This document shows, piece after piece, positions 45,354-55,572 of a stretch of DNA of 64,000 nt (its first letter is position 1; every line of letters starts with the position of its first letter). Position numbers and translations under genes: made by a program. The DNA comes from JAUVKT01 sp942491535 (GTDB taxonomy: Bacteria > Bacteroidota > Bacteroidia > Bacteroidales > VadinHA17): contig CALOBV010000024.1 in the NCBI GenBank assembly GCA_942491535.1, positions 1 to 64,000 of the forward strand, in the 5' to 3' direction. Below the pieces are notes generated by a model. It ran no database searches. It was not told where the DNA came from and saw only the letters and a list, made by a program, of their open reading frames with translations.

Positions 45354-47690
45354 TTAGAAGTTATTGAGAGACTTAATTGGGTTTTGTCTGGCTGCCTTCC
45401 ATGATAAGCCGGTAGCCGTTAGAGCAGTAATCGCAAGAATAATAAAAGCTCCAACCATAAATACCCACCAATCCAAAGAGATTCTGAAAGAGAAATCCTC
45501 GAGCCATTTAGTCATCGAATACCATGATATCCAGAAACTGATAAAAAATCCTATCAGGAAGCCTTTAATAATGTCTCTATTGAGAAGTACTATTATCTCA
45601 GTAATAGTTGAACCACATACTTTCCTAATACCTATCTCCTTTACCTTTAATTCCAGATTAAAGCTTATCAGACCTATTAACCCTATGCAGGAGAGAATAA
45701 TGGTTAAGATCGTAAATACTATAATCCCCAGTGAAATTTTACTTTCATTTGCATAGAGTTCCTTTATCTGCTTATCAATAAAACTATAACTGAATGGCAC
45801 ATTGAAGAAGCGGTCAAATTGATTCTTTATAGCATTTAAACCCTGTTCTGTGTTATGGCTTATTTCCACAAACATCCTGTTTTGTGTTGCACTATATGTA
45901 AATAATTGCGGCTTAATACTGTTTGACAGGTTTTGAAAATGGAAGTTTTTAACGACCCCTATAATTTCAAATGATCTGTCACCCCGGGATATTACTTTTC
46001 CAATGGGATCACCGAAGCCGAGTATACCAGAGAGCTTTTCATTAATTATCACTTTGTTGGTATCACTCTCCGTAGCTAAAAAATTCCTGCCACTAAGAAA
46101 TGGTATCCTAAAAAGATCCAGGTAAGAATTGTCAACTGCTAAACTATAAATTGAAGTTGAAGATTCAGGCTGTAAACCTTCCCATCTCCACTCTTCGCTT
46201 ATAAAGAATGAGCTAACATCTACGGGTGAGATACGAGCAAAAGAGACATTAGAAATATTGGGATCTGACAAAAGCTCGTTCTTTATCGTTTCGAAATTTT
46301 CAGCCCCCTCTGTAGGTAAGAATACCTCAACTATATTTTGAGATTTATACCCCAGGTCAAACTTATTTAAATAGTTCGTTTGTCTTATTATTATAAGACT
46401 GACCGTAGTAAGTGTAATAGACAATATGAACTGGCTGATTACGAAAACATTTTTTAATCTGGTCTTATTTGGTTTTGAATTATTAGCTTTTTTGTTTGAG
46501 AAAGGTGAATACGAACTGGTGACTAAGGCCGGGTATAAAACCGAAATTATTCCTATTATCATTATTGAAGCTATGCTGCCTGATATAGAACTTATTACAA
46601 GATACTTTGAGACAATATTTACAGCTACCAGGAATTGAAAGAGACGAATAAGTATTGCAGATAGTAAAACTGCTACAAAGGATGCAATAAGTAATATGAT
46701 AACTGATTCAATAAGAATATAACTAAAAATATTTCTTGAAGTTGCGCCGTTAATTTTTCGGATACCTAAATCAACTCTACTTTTATATAGATAGGCAGAT
46801 ACCAGGTTAACATAATTCAGGGAGGCTAATATCAAGATGAGTATAGCAATTCCAATAAATGAATAGAGTTTAAGATAATTACCATGTTTAGCGTTAAAAA
46901 CTTCAAAATCAGACCCGTATCTTAATTTAGTTATAGGTACCAGGTTAATTGTAAACTGTTCGGGCTCTATATTTTCTCTCCAGATAGTTTTTGCCAGATC
47001 GTTAATATCTGCCAGGCTGGCTTTAGGGGCAATCTTAATAAACGTGTTAGTTGAAAGCGGCCACCAGCTTGAATTAGAGTCTGATTCAATCTGCTTCGCA
47101 ACTATAAAATCGAACTTTAAACTTGAATTCTCCGGTATATCCTTAAGAATGCCCCTTACTGTTAATACTCTGTCATTATTGTACCCGATAACTTTTCCTA
47201 TCGGAGTTTCGTCGGCAAATAGCTTTTTACTAAGTTTTTCTGTAATAAAAATTGAATTCGGATCGTCCAATAAACTAATATTTCCATCTACCAGGGGGAA
47301 ATTTAAGACCTCTAACATTGCTTGATCTGCAGCAACACCTGTTTCTTCATAACTATTGTCACCACTCTGCAGTATTCTCTTCCCATAGAGGTAGATAAGA
47401 TCAAAACTCTGTTCAACAGAAGGTATTCTCTTCTTAAGCTCAGGCGCTAATGCCGGTGGAGTCTCAGCTATTATTACGTTATTCCCATTTTTAGAACTCA
47501 TCTCTGTTGTCACCATAAATACAGACCCGGCAGCTTTATGGAAGCGGTCATATTGTAATTCCTGGATAGCCCAGGCTGTGATTACAAACAGGCAAGCCAG
47601 ACTTATGGCTAATCCGGTTAAACCTATTACTGTATGACTCCTGAAACGTAAAATATTTCGAAGTGCTGTTCTTATATTGTAAAATAGCAT
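45354..47690 (-). CDS. MacB/FtsX-type ABC transporter permease (double)
   Basis: A 778-residue permease with the same plan as the one at 6132: first membrane helix about 20-42, periplasmic domain, and FtsX signatures GIRKINGATSRN near 311 and GIRKVCGSTITE near 688. It ends in WKAARQNPIKSLNNF. It starts 21 bases after the split TlpA gene on the same strand and may be co-transcribed. No ATPase gene nearby. Confidence 0.92.
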   Translation of the reverse strand: MLFYNIRTALRNILRFRSHTVIGLTGLAISLACLFVITAWAIQELQYDRFHKAAGSVFMVTTEMSSKNGNNVIIAETPPALAPELKKRIPSVEQSFDLIYLYGKRILQSGDNSYEETGVAADQAMLEVLNFPLVDGNISLLDDPNSIFITEKLSKKLFADETPIGKVIGYNNDRVLTVRGILKDIPENSSLKFDFIVAKQIESDSNSSWWPLSTNTFIKIAPKASLADINDLAKTIWRENIEPEQFTINLVPITKLRYGSDFEVFNAKHGNYLKLYSFIGIAILILILASLNYVNLVSAYLYKSRVDLGIRKINGATSRNIFSYILIESVIILLIASFVAVLLSAILIRLFQFLVAVNIVSKYLVISSISGSIASIMIIGIISVLYPALVTSSYSPFSNKKANNSKPNKTRLKNVFVISQFILSITLTTVSLIIIRQTNYLNKFDLGYKSQNIVEVFLPTEGAENFETIKNELLSDPNISNVSFARISPVDVSSFFISEEWRWEGLQPESSTSIYSLAVDNSYLDLFRIPFLSGRNFLATESDTNKVIINEKLSGILGFGDPIGKVISRGDRSFEIIGVVKNFHFQNLSNSIKPQLFTYSATQNRMFVEISHNTEQGLNAIKNQFDRFFNVPFSYSFIDKQIKELYANESKISLGIIVFTILTIILSCIGLIGLISFNLELKVKEIGIRKVCGSTITEIIVLLNRDIIKGFLIGFFISFWISWYSMTKWLEDFSFRISLDWWVFMVGAFIILAITALTATGLSWKAARQNPIKSLNNF

Positions 47691-47711
47691 TATTATAATG
47701 TATTGTGTAAT

Positions 47712-48826
47712 CTATTCTTCGCCAAAGATCTCTATCAATTTTTCATCTAATTGACCGGTTCCCTGCCATGTATCAATAATAATCCCTTCCGGATTGATCA
47801 GGAAATAGGTAGGCATAAAGAAAACTTTGTAAGTCATTATTACATCCCCGTCACTTCCCTTAAGATCGCATAGTGTTGTCCAGATCATACCATCCTTCTT
47901 AACAGCTTTTGCCCAGGCTTCCCTGTCTCTGTCAAAGGTTATACTTATTATTTCAAAGCCCTTATCCCGGTATTCCTTATAGTTTCTGAGAAGGTTGGGA
48001 CTTTCCAATCTACAGGGTCCGCAACCTGAACCCCAGAAATCGAGTAAGACATACTTTCCCTGAAAATCGCTTAATCCGACCAGTTTGCCATTAATATCCG
48101 GCATTTTAAAATCAACAGCCTTATCCCCTGCTTTCAGATCGCGGCTTAAATCAAGATACTTCTTAATGCTAATGCCATATTTTGTGGATTTAACTTCCTC
48201 GCTTAAGATTTTCATATAGAGCCTCAGTTTCAGCTTTTGGAATTGTATAGGTCATTAACTGTTTCAGTGTTATTGCACTAAATATATTGTCAGGATTATT
48301 TTTTATATAATCAATATCCACCTCTGTAATTTCCTGTGTAATTGATCTTCCCCTGGCGCGTATTGCCTTTGCCTCTTCTGAACTTCTGTCTTCCATAGAA
48401 GAGTATGCCTTCAAAAGACTATCATTCAGTAAATGAAGCTTGTCCTTACTGGTCTTTACAAGATCAGCCTGAATCTGCATTACAGAACCTTCAACCACGG
48501 CATTTTTAAGGTTTCCTTTCTCTGCCCTGACAGTCAATTGACTGTCTTCTTTCCAGATATATCTGACCTGAAAATCTTCCCGCGTTTTAAAAACGGGTCT
48601 TATCATAAGGCGGGTTGGTTCAACTACATCAACATCAAAAACAAGCCTGATTGTTAACAATATATCCTGAATCAATAGTTGTTATTGTTTCCGTATCAAC
48701 AAGGTATATTTTAGTACTATCAGCATATGCGCTTGTCTCCAGTAATATTTCTGATTTATTATCCTCTGGCATACAACTTATCACAAAGATGATAAGGGAG
48801 ATTAAAATGGGAAGTAAGTTTTTCAT
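47712..48826 (-). pseudogene. TlpA-like thioredoxin lipoprotein with DUF4369 domain, frameshifted twice
   Basis: Three frames together make a single protein. 48635-48826 encodes a lipoprotein signal (FVISCMPED) and the start of DUF4369; 48190-48675 continues it (FDVDVVEPTRLMIRPVF, then a helical linker); 47712-48215 is a thioredoxin fold with WGSGCGPCRLES (CGPC redox motif) and MPTYFLINPEGII. The joins need one base less in a T run near 48640 and in an A pair near 48203. Intact members anchor at the membrane and reduce or isomerise periplasmic disulfides. Broken here, or split by sequencing error. Confidence 0.8.
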
Positions 48827-48830
48827 TTTA

Positions 48831-49076
48831 TTAGTATAGTTTGGTTTCAGGTTTTTGTTTTAAATTATTTATTACTGATGAACTCACCCAATAAATATCC
48901 GGTTTTCCATTCAAATCGTTATATCGACTAAAAAAAATGAATTTACCATCAGGTGAAATAGAGGGACAAGTTTCATTCACGTTTGTATTTATATGTTCTC
49001 CAAGGTTTACAGGTGCCGTCCCGGTTCCCTTATTGGTCTTAAAGGCAATGTAAATGTCAAGGTTACCGAAACCCAT
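48831..49076 (-). pseudogene. PD40/WD40-like propeller protein, C-terminal fragment
   Basis: 81 residues similar to the C-terminal part of the full gene at 50626: CPSISPDGKFIFFSRYND and GKPDIYWVSSS match its CPIVSPDGKYFFFTS and GTDIYWVDSR stretches. The rest of the propeller is missing: the hydrolase gene ends 10 bases upstream. The fragment's stop is 4 bases before the split TlpA start, as if a PD40-TlpA pair had once been adjacent. Confidence 0.7.
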
Positions 49077-49086
49077 ATGTTGTGCT

Positions 49087-50541
49087 TTAGTTGCTTTTTT
49101 CAGTTGTCAATTTATTTAGTTTTCTTTTAATACTTTCATTATTTGGCTCAATCTTCAATGCAAGTTTATAAACATGTATTGCTTCATCATTATTGTTTTG
49201 CAACAAAAGTGTCCTTGCCAATCCATTATAACCTGAGATATATTCTGGGTACAAATCTATTAGTAGTTTATAAACCTGAACAGCTTGACTGAAATATCCA
49301 ATATATCTAAGGCTATTACCCCAATCATATAGCTCGTCTTTTGAAATATCAAATGCTGGATATTGAGCAACAGTATTTTCGTAAATGTTTGAAATATCAT
49401 TAAACTTAGCATTGGATACCATTAGTCTAAAATCAAGAAAATCAGGTATAGAGGGTAAATATGAGGTCTTAACAAATCCGCTGTTTGTGAGCTTATGGCT
49501 TAATTCCTCAAAATCATCTTGGTTTCTATTATTGTTGACTTTATTAATAAATGAAACTATCAGGTTATTTAATTTCAGGTAATCTTCAAATTTTACTGAA
49601 TCGATGGAAGTTGGCAATAAATATGTGATTGATTTAAAATCTTTGTGGCTAAAAGTAGATGTTTGATAATAATATCTGTCAGCATGACTCATACTATCAA
49701 GATATATCCTTGCTTTATTAAAATCCTGGGTTGATATTGACAAAAACGGACAGGTCATTTTGCTTAAATCGTTATAAACAAATTCATTGCATCTTTTAAT
49801 GTCGTGTATTATTGAACCATCAAGTGATACCAATGAGGTAATTCTGCTATCCCTGATTTTCGTTAGTATATTTACATATCCTCCAATACTATGACCAATC
49901 AAACAGATTTTAGAATTGTCAACAAAAGATTGGCTATTTGTTTCAGCGATTAAAAATTGAACATCACGAATTTGATTTTCATAATCGATGGTATTAGGCT
50001 CCATCCACCTATTACCAGAACCTTTTGAGTTAAAGGAAATCACCACGTATCCTTGTTTTGCAATCTCCTCGCAAAGAATATGATTTTCGAAAGAGAATCC
50101 GTTTATTCCCGGAATATATATTACTAATGGGAATTTTTCAGGCAAATAATCAGTATTAAAAAATGATTGTGTCGAATAATTTGTAAGGTTTGACAAATGA
50201 GTCTTACTGATATTATAATAATCTGCAAATTTATCAGCAGAATTCAGAACAGAATCCTTGGGATTATAATTTCGTTTTTCGTTTAATTCAATCGTTGTTA
50301 AAAAATCGCCAAAATTTACCTGTCTATCAGAATCTTTGATGTTTGATGGATACCAAATTGATGTTGTAATAGTCCTGAAGTTATTTGTTGAATCCGATAA
50401 AATAACCTCATTATTAACTCTTGAACAATCTTGATATACCAGTGATTTATAACCAATATCATAAGATTGCTCTCCAATTTGACAAAAAGAAATCTGACTG
50501 ACATAAAGAAGTATTAATAATAGAAATCCTAATTTTTTCAT
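49087..50541 (-). CDS. Exported alpha/beta hydrolase with C-terminal TPR repeats
   Basis: A 484-residue protein with a signal peptide (about 1-20, ISFCQ). The alpha/beta-hydrolase part (about 60-330) has the oxyanion region YIPGINGFS and the nucleophile elbow LIGHSIGGY, with a Ser in GHSIGG; a later SFNSKGSGN and FSHKDF may supply the remaining residues. Three TPR-like helices follow (about 400-480: QAVQVYKLLIDLYPEYISGYNGLA). Probably an esterase or peptidase of the periplasm. The region is strikingly AT-rich. Confidence 0.78.
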   Translation of the reverse strand: MKKLGFLLLILLYVSQISFCQIGEQSYDIGYKSLVYQDCSRVNNEVILSDSTNNFRTITTSIWYPSNIKDSDRQVNFGDFLTTIELNEKRNYNPKDSVLNSADKFADYYNISKTHLSNLTNYSTQSFFNTDYLPEKFPLVIYIPGINGFSFENHILCEEIAKQGYVVISFNSKGSGNRWMEPNTIDYENQIRDVQFLIAETNSQSFVDNSKICLIGHSIGGYVNILTKIRDSRITSLVSLDGSIIHDIKRCNEFVYNDLSKMTCPFLSISTQDFNKARIYLDSMSHADRYYYQTSTFSHKDFKSITYLLPTSIDSVKFEDYLKLNNLIVSFINKVNNNRNQDDFEELSHKLTNSGFVKTSYLPSIPDFLDFRLMVSNAKFNDISNIYENTVAQYPAFDISKDELYDWGNSLRYIGYFSQAVQVYKLLIDLYPEYISGYNGLARTLLLQNNNDEAIHVYKLALKIEPNNESIKRKLNKLTTEKSN

Positions 50542-50625
50542 CTATAGTTTTATTATTGCAGAATGTTTCTGGCAATTAAGCACAACGTTGTTTTATGTGT
50601 GCAATTACATTTATTGTTCTCGGCT

Positions 50626-51627
50626 TTAATTTCTATATTCTTCTATGATTCTTGAGTCAACCCAATATATATCAGTACCTCCCATTTGTGGAGTGACATG
50701 AGCTTTATTGTAATCTTTTAAGATTTGTTTATAAGTCTGTTTCCCTATTGGCTTATTTGAGATATTTATATAGGATGAAGTAAAGAAAAAATACTTCCCA
50801 TCTGGCGAAACGATTGGACAAAATTCATGTCCATTCAAATTTATATTATCCTTCATCCGTTTGGGAATACTCCATCTTCCATTCTCATTAAATGTGATGT
50901 ATAATCCAGAACCACTTTCTCTACCTGAAGAAGCAAAAATCATATAATCTTCATCGGCAGAGATGAAAATATCTCCTTCCCGGTGAGGACTGTTTACAGT
51001 ATCATTTAATCTTACCGGAGTCTCAAAATCATCATCTTTTTTATTTGCGTAATAGATGTCATTATTTCCAGGATTGTCTCTTGAAGAGGCAAAATATAGT
51101 TTACCATTTTTGGTTAATGTGGGATAGGTTTCATTCGTTGGGGAATTGACCTCTGAACTTAACCTTTCAGGTTCAGACCACCCGTTTTCAACTTTATGTG
51201 CTCTCCAGATATCCCAATCTGTTTTTAGGGTTTTTAAAGAATCTATAGGTCTTCTGGAAATAAAATAAAGCCATTCGCCATCATAAGTTATAAAAGGATC
51301 AGCCTCACCATATTCGCTTGAAAACGATGCGACTTCTGGTTCCGACCATTGTGTGCCATTGTATTTTAATTCCAATATCACTAATTGCCCACTCTTTAGT
51401 CTGGTTGAATAATAGAATGCTTTATAATCGGGAGAGAAGGTCGCATTTATTTCTGCCATTCCTGTTGAAATAATATTAGGGGCAAATAATTCTGGAGTAA
51501 GTCCTGGTTCTGTTTGCCCTAAATATTTTCCAGTTAACACCGGGAAACTATTTTCTTCATTTTCTAATTGTTTCGACTCACATCCAAATGCTATAATTAG
51601 CAATAATATAAAAGTATGCTTCTTCAT
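50626..51627 (-). CDS. PD40/TolB-like beta-propeller lipoprotein
   Basis: A 333-residue lipoprotein (Cys16, IIAFGCESK). WD40-like PD40 blades are repeated: ATFSPDYKAFYYSTR, PFITYDGEWLYFISRR, PTLTKNGKLYFASSRD, IFISADEDYMIFASSG, CPIVSPDGKYFFFTSS. Such propellers are often found in Bacteroidota with periplasmic hydrolases, but a role is not known. No enzymatic motif. The truncated paralogue at 48831 shows that the family was duplicated here. Confidence 0.85.
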   Translation of the reverse strand: MKKHTFILLLIIAFGCESKQLENEENSFPVLTGKYLGQTEPGLTPELFAPNIISTGMAEINATFSPDYKAFYYSTRLKSGQLVILELKYNGTQWSEPEVASFSSEYGEADPFITYDGEWLYFISRRPIDSLKTLKTDWDIWRAHKVENGWSEPERLSSEVNSPTNETYPTLTKNGKLYFASSRDNPGNNDIYYANKKDDDFETPVRLNDTVNSPHREGDIFISADEDYMIFASSGRESGSGLYITFNENGRWSIPKRMKDNINLNGHEFCPIVSPDGKYFFFTSSYINISNKPIGKQTYKQILKDYNKAHVTPQMGGTDIYWVDSRIIEEYRN

Positions 51628-51650
51628 TATGATGGTTTTTAGTTACTGTC

Positions 51651-52382
51651 TTATTCTTCTACATCATTAAAAAACAATTCAAGAGCGTGCATATAGTTAT
51701 TCATAAGATTTATTATTTTATTGGGCTCATCAGAAATACTATAGTTCCAATCCAATCCTTTTGGAGCATTGGATTTTAAATTATTTAAGAAAGCTTCATT
51801 ATAAATACCTTTTGAATTACTCCCGAAAAGAAAGTATTTCACATTTTTATCTTTTAGTTTATCAAAAGCGTTTTTTGAATTGATCTTATTGGCAATTAAT
51901 CTAAAATCAGGAATATCTGATATATATCCATCGAATAAATCCGGATATTCAAGCATAAAATAGCTAATAATCATACCAGTACTAACTGGTCCCCATATTA
52001 TTGTTTTAGTAATATTGTATTTAGAATCAAGATATGGTAATAATTCTTCGTTCATAAATTCTGCAAGCAAATTCATATTAGCTTCTGCACTTAACGAATC
52101 ATATTTGATATATTTGTATTGTGGAAATCCCACAACAATACTAAGTGGTATACTTCTATCATATGCCATTAATTCTGTGCATGAAGAGAAGGCTTTAAAT
52201 GCGGCATGAGGATCCAGTAATAAGATCAATGGATATTCTCTGTCACTCCTATAATTGAAGGGATGATGAGTAAATATTTCCAGACTATCTTCAAGAACTT
52301 CAGACTTTATTTTTGTTGTGAATCCTAATTTTGTTTGGGGCGAATCTCCAACATTTTGTCCAGTGTTAAAATAAAGGTAATT
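51651..52382 (-). pseudogene. Esterase (IroE/Fes-like alpha/beta hydrolase), 5' end broken, active site degenerate
   Basis: An open frame of 243 codons from 52382 to 51651, with no ATG before a stop at 52383-52385; a possible signal-peptide start lies in a different frame around 52433. Family marks include NVGDSPQTKLGFTTKIKS, YPLILLLDPH and FMNEELLPYLDSKYN, as in Bacteroidota putative enterochelin esterases. The nucleophile elbow, normally GHSFGG, reads GPVSTG, so the catalytic Ser is displaced. Probably inactive. Confidence 0.68.
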
Positions 52383-52439
52383 TTATTCTCAATTGTATTT
52401 TTTTTGTTTCCAATAAGTGAACCTAACTAATATATGACG

Positions 52440-52892
52440 TTGATAGAAAAGTGACAAGGCACATTGCCTTCATATGGCACATGTTAAGTGGTTGTCTAAT
52501 AAAGGTAATTTTTCATCATTGGATCTTTGCAATCCCATTAATTTTTATACTGTTCCGCCCATTCATTATAAATGTCAATTACTTCAAAAAGATTTTCCAC
52601 ATATAGGTTTTGTTTCACAAATGATCCTTTCGTCGGTTCTATATAAATCGTCAATATATGGCAGCAGCTCCTCACTTATGAATCCCAGAAAACTTTCCGC
52701 TGTTATTCGTTGACAAATAATAACAGTCTCCGTCAAAAGAATCAGGCTACCGTCAAGTCGATATAATACCGGAAAAGTCTTATCAGAGTTATTATAGTTC
52801 TCTGGCAGATGAACCAGAATCTCTCTATCCTCGTTTAGAATCTTTGATTTGATAATCTCTTTTTGTCGATATTTTGAGATTAAACAAATCAT
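52440..52892 (-). pseudogene. Esterase fragment with internal deletion, fused to an unrelated 3' remnant
   Basis: From 52892 a frame encodes SKILNEDREILVHLPENYN and FPVLYRLDGSLILL, then jumps to SFLGFISEELLPYIDDLYRTDERI, missing the section that normally lies between. After that, the nucleophile region is absent; bases 52584-52621 instead resemble the 3' end of the pseudogene at 52968 (compare the ataggttttgtttt stretches), ending in a frame with VIDIYNEWAEQYKN. This is a recombined relic, not a working gene. The stop of the main frame is at 52584. Confidence 0.62.
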
Positions 52893-52967
52893 TAAATTAT
52901 AATTGTCAATAATTTTTACGCATTATTTTACTGTTTTATTTTCATTCTGCCGATATAAGGGTATCAA

Positions 52968-53550
52968 TTACTTAAAAATATCCTTCCATGTATAGGTTTT
53001 GTTTTTTATTTTTTCGCCAGTTCAGGATAGTCAGAAAAATAGAGAGAGCTTTAGCCCCTAAATGTCTGATTATTGTTTAAGGTTGAAATTGTTGCGATAA
53101 GTTTTGCCGCATCGATCTCTCCCTCCTGATAATATAGTAATCTTTAAATGTAGCACTGCCGGTGGCCTGCCCATACTGATTCCTGGAAGACATAACCGTC
53201 TGGTTAATATACAGTGTTGCAATCCCCTTCTGAACAACCTGCAGCCAACCTGCTTCATCTGTCGTATTCACCTGCTTCCATCCTGTATAGACTTTCAGAC
53301 GGTTATATTCATATTGCTCATCATCAATTGTATAAACTATTTTACTAAGCTTGTCGGATTCTAATATTTCAACTGCTGCATTTTCTTCTTATTTGAACTT
53401 GATTGTTTTATCTCCTCCGTCTTCAATCATGTCTGCCAATCCGACTCTCGATGATCCATCCAGATAGTATATTTCCGCATCATAATACTCTTTTGCGGTA
53501 GCTGAAAAGGAAATAATAAATAGTAATAAATAGATTGGTAATTTTTTCAT
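52968..53550 (-). pseudogene. Exported protein of unknown family, several inactivating changes
   Basis: Starting at ATG 53550 with a signal peptide (MKKLPIYLLLFIISFSATAK), the reading continues as YYDAEIYYLDGSSRVGLADM. An in-frame TAA at 53389-53391 interrupts it (TIKFK-stop-EENAAVE). The frame goes on through KVYTGWKQVN, then shifts near 53120 (IIREGEIDAAKLIATIS), meets another TAA at 53051-53053, and shifts again in the A run near 53010 before the terminal KNKTYTWKDIFK. Family not recognised. Confidence 0.7.
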
Positions 53551-53688
53551 GTTCTGTGTTTTAAAAGTTCTTATTATTGCTAAGCATTTTACCTGTTTAA
53601 TGGTTCATATAGGAATAGTTTATAGTTACCATAAGTCCTATTAGATATTGCCCATTTTTTACTTTAATGAATTTATCATTTCGACCCA

Positions 53689-54887
53689 TTATTGAATTGG
53701 TTCCAGATCAAACTCTATCTCTTTAACTATTTCTTCTCTATTTATGGTCAACACAATGTTCGATAGTTCTTTAAAGAAATCTTTTTGAGACTCATAGCTA
53801 ATTTCATGGATGCTTATTCCATTTACTGCTATTATTTTATCGTCAATTTCTAATCCATTTTTTTCAGCATTAGATCCGCTATATAACCGGTAACGATCCA
53901 TGCATTAAGGGTCTGATTTCTGTCAACATATGAAAAACCCAGCCTGGAAAATTCGAAAGGTTCATTAAACATTGAGTTGGGCTTCAGATAGAAGTCATTA
54001 TTTATAAAATCTAATATAACAGTAAACCTTCTATATATTCCATTTCCCAGCAGTCCACAATGTTCATCAGAGGCCATTGCTCCACTTTTATCTACACTAA
54101 ACTCCATTGTAACATTATTAAAAATAAACTCCCCTATCTCTATTGACTTAGCCATAAAGTCATAAGAGGATGATTCACCGCCGACACCTCCGTATTTTGT
54201 AAAAAAAGGTGTCTTCTTTTCAATGTTTTCCATTAGATTATACTTTTGGGCGACAGAGCTGGTAAGTGCAATATTGCCACCGGCTCCGAAGTCTAACTGG
54301 TACTCGCCCGAAATAGTAAGCGTGTCATTAATTCTAAGCTCCATTGGAATAAATAGCCGATTTTCTCTATTAGTAATTCCGATCCTGGTATAACCCGACA
54401 GATCAACAGAGTCAATGCTTTGAAAAAGGAGCATATACTCTTTTTCATAATTGATCTCCAATACTGAATTAGAAAAATACTCCATACCTATTATTCCATC
54501 AGCAAAATCACCTACTATTGGCTTTAATTTCAGAATAGGAACATTATAGGTCTGGTATAGATATTTGCCAAATCTAAAGCTTACGGTATCATGTACTACC
54601 TCAACATTCTGAACTGTGGTTCCGGCCCCAGGTAATTTTGCTGTAAATAAGTTTGTGTATTGAAAATTATTGTGAGAATAATAAGTACTGTCGTAATATA
54701 AATTCGATGCACCTGTATCGAAGATATAGTTGCCTTTAATGCTATCTGCTTCTCCGATAATGTAAAGATGTCCACGATATACAATTGGAAATGCATTATC
54801 GGGAATCTGTTCTTCCTGCTTCTTGTTAGAACAGCCTGCTGAAAGGAAAAGCAATGCAGTTATAATTATTGTGAGTCTGTTAATCAT
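53689..54887 (-). pseudogene. Retropepsin-like aspartic protease lipoprotein with PDZ domain, frameshifted
   Basis: The frames at 53850-54887 and 53689-53901 form a single protein. A lipoprotein signal (Cys19, LSAGCSNKK) precedes a double-lobed retropepsin-like fold: IFDTGASN with Asp57, and QLDFGAGGNIAL near 197, where the second site reads DFG. A C-terminal PDZ domain (YSGSNAEKNGLEIDDKIIAVNGISI) follows. The join needs one T added in the ggttata run near 53886. Similar aspartic protease-PDZ proteins occur in Bacteroidota. The start lies 2 bases after the DNRLRE gene. Confidence 0.78.
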
Positions 54888-54889
54888 TA

Positions 54890-55571
54890 TTATTCTTTTG
54901 AAAATGTGATAATTAGCTTAGGACGAGCATCTTCCTGTGGAAATATAGAAGAGCAAAAAAGGGCTGAATTAGTTGTTTCTGTATCAATACTAAAACCCAT
55001 TAAACCATAATTAAGAAGGCTGCCATTATACCAGCTCTTAACAAAATTGGTAATATCAACATAATGGTAAGTACTCTTTGCAGGCCATTCTGCAGTAACT
55101 CTGGTTTCGGGAAATGTGGCAGGTTTTTTACTATAGCCAATATTGACATCCCATGGTTCACTTATGCATTCGTATACTAATTGTCCTTGTTTATCACCGT
55201 TATAACTATAACAAACTAACTGCATTTTAGCTTCAATTATCTTTATACCCAGGGGTAATTCAGATAAATCCCATTGCATTAAAAATCTCTCATCACAATC
55301 ATGATAATCGGCATCTTCAGTTATTTCATCTTTTTTTAAATCTACCCTGGAAATATATTTTCCCTTCTCCGTTTGGATTTGCAGTATTAGGTTTGCAGGT
55401 ACATATATACAAGTCTTTACTTATTTTTGTTATTACTAATGTATCATTCAAGCTTTTGTGCACAGACTCTTTATCAGTTTTAAATTTCACATTGAATGCT
55501 GAAAGGCTCAGTATAGATAAGATTGAAAGTATTAATATATTAACTCTTATATCTCCGCTTATAAACTTCAT
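54890..55571 (-). pseudogene. DNRLRE-domain exported protein, frameshifted
   Basis: The frame at 55326-55571 gives a hydrophobic signal segment (LILSILSILSLSAFN) and the beginning of a domain; 54890-55279 continues as MQWDLSELPLGIKIIEA, TRVTAEWPAKSTYHYVDIT and GFSIDTETTNSALFCSS, the DNRLRE beta-sandwich pattern. Removal of one A from the seven-A run at 55331-55337 joins them (GRFKKDEITED). It follows the TetR gene by 1 base and precedes the protease by 2, so the three form an operon. DNRLRE modules are usually carbohydrate-related; function here unknown. Confidence 0.72.
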
Positions 55572-55572
55572 A

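Noticed and set aside
47085..47110. A third copy of the tgcttcgca motif
   Set aside because: It lies inside the permease coding sequence, without the flanking ACGAG/CTCGT stem or the GTGCTTTT tail, so it is a chance match.
49501..49560. Prophage or insertion sequence as source of the AT-rich block
   Set aside because: No integrase, transposase, terminal repeats or phage structural genes are visible, so only the composition shift can be claimed.
52474..52713. A 79-codon plus-strand frame over the esterase relic
   Set aside because: It is antisense to the recognisable esterase fragment and shows no domain or start signal.
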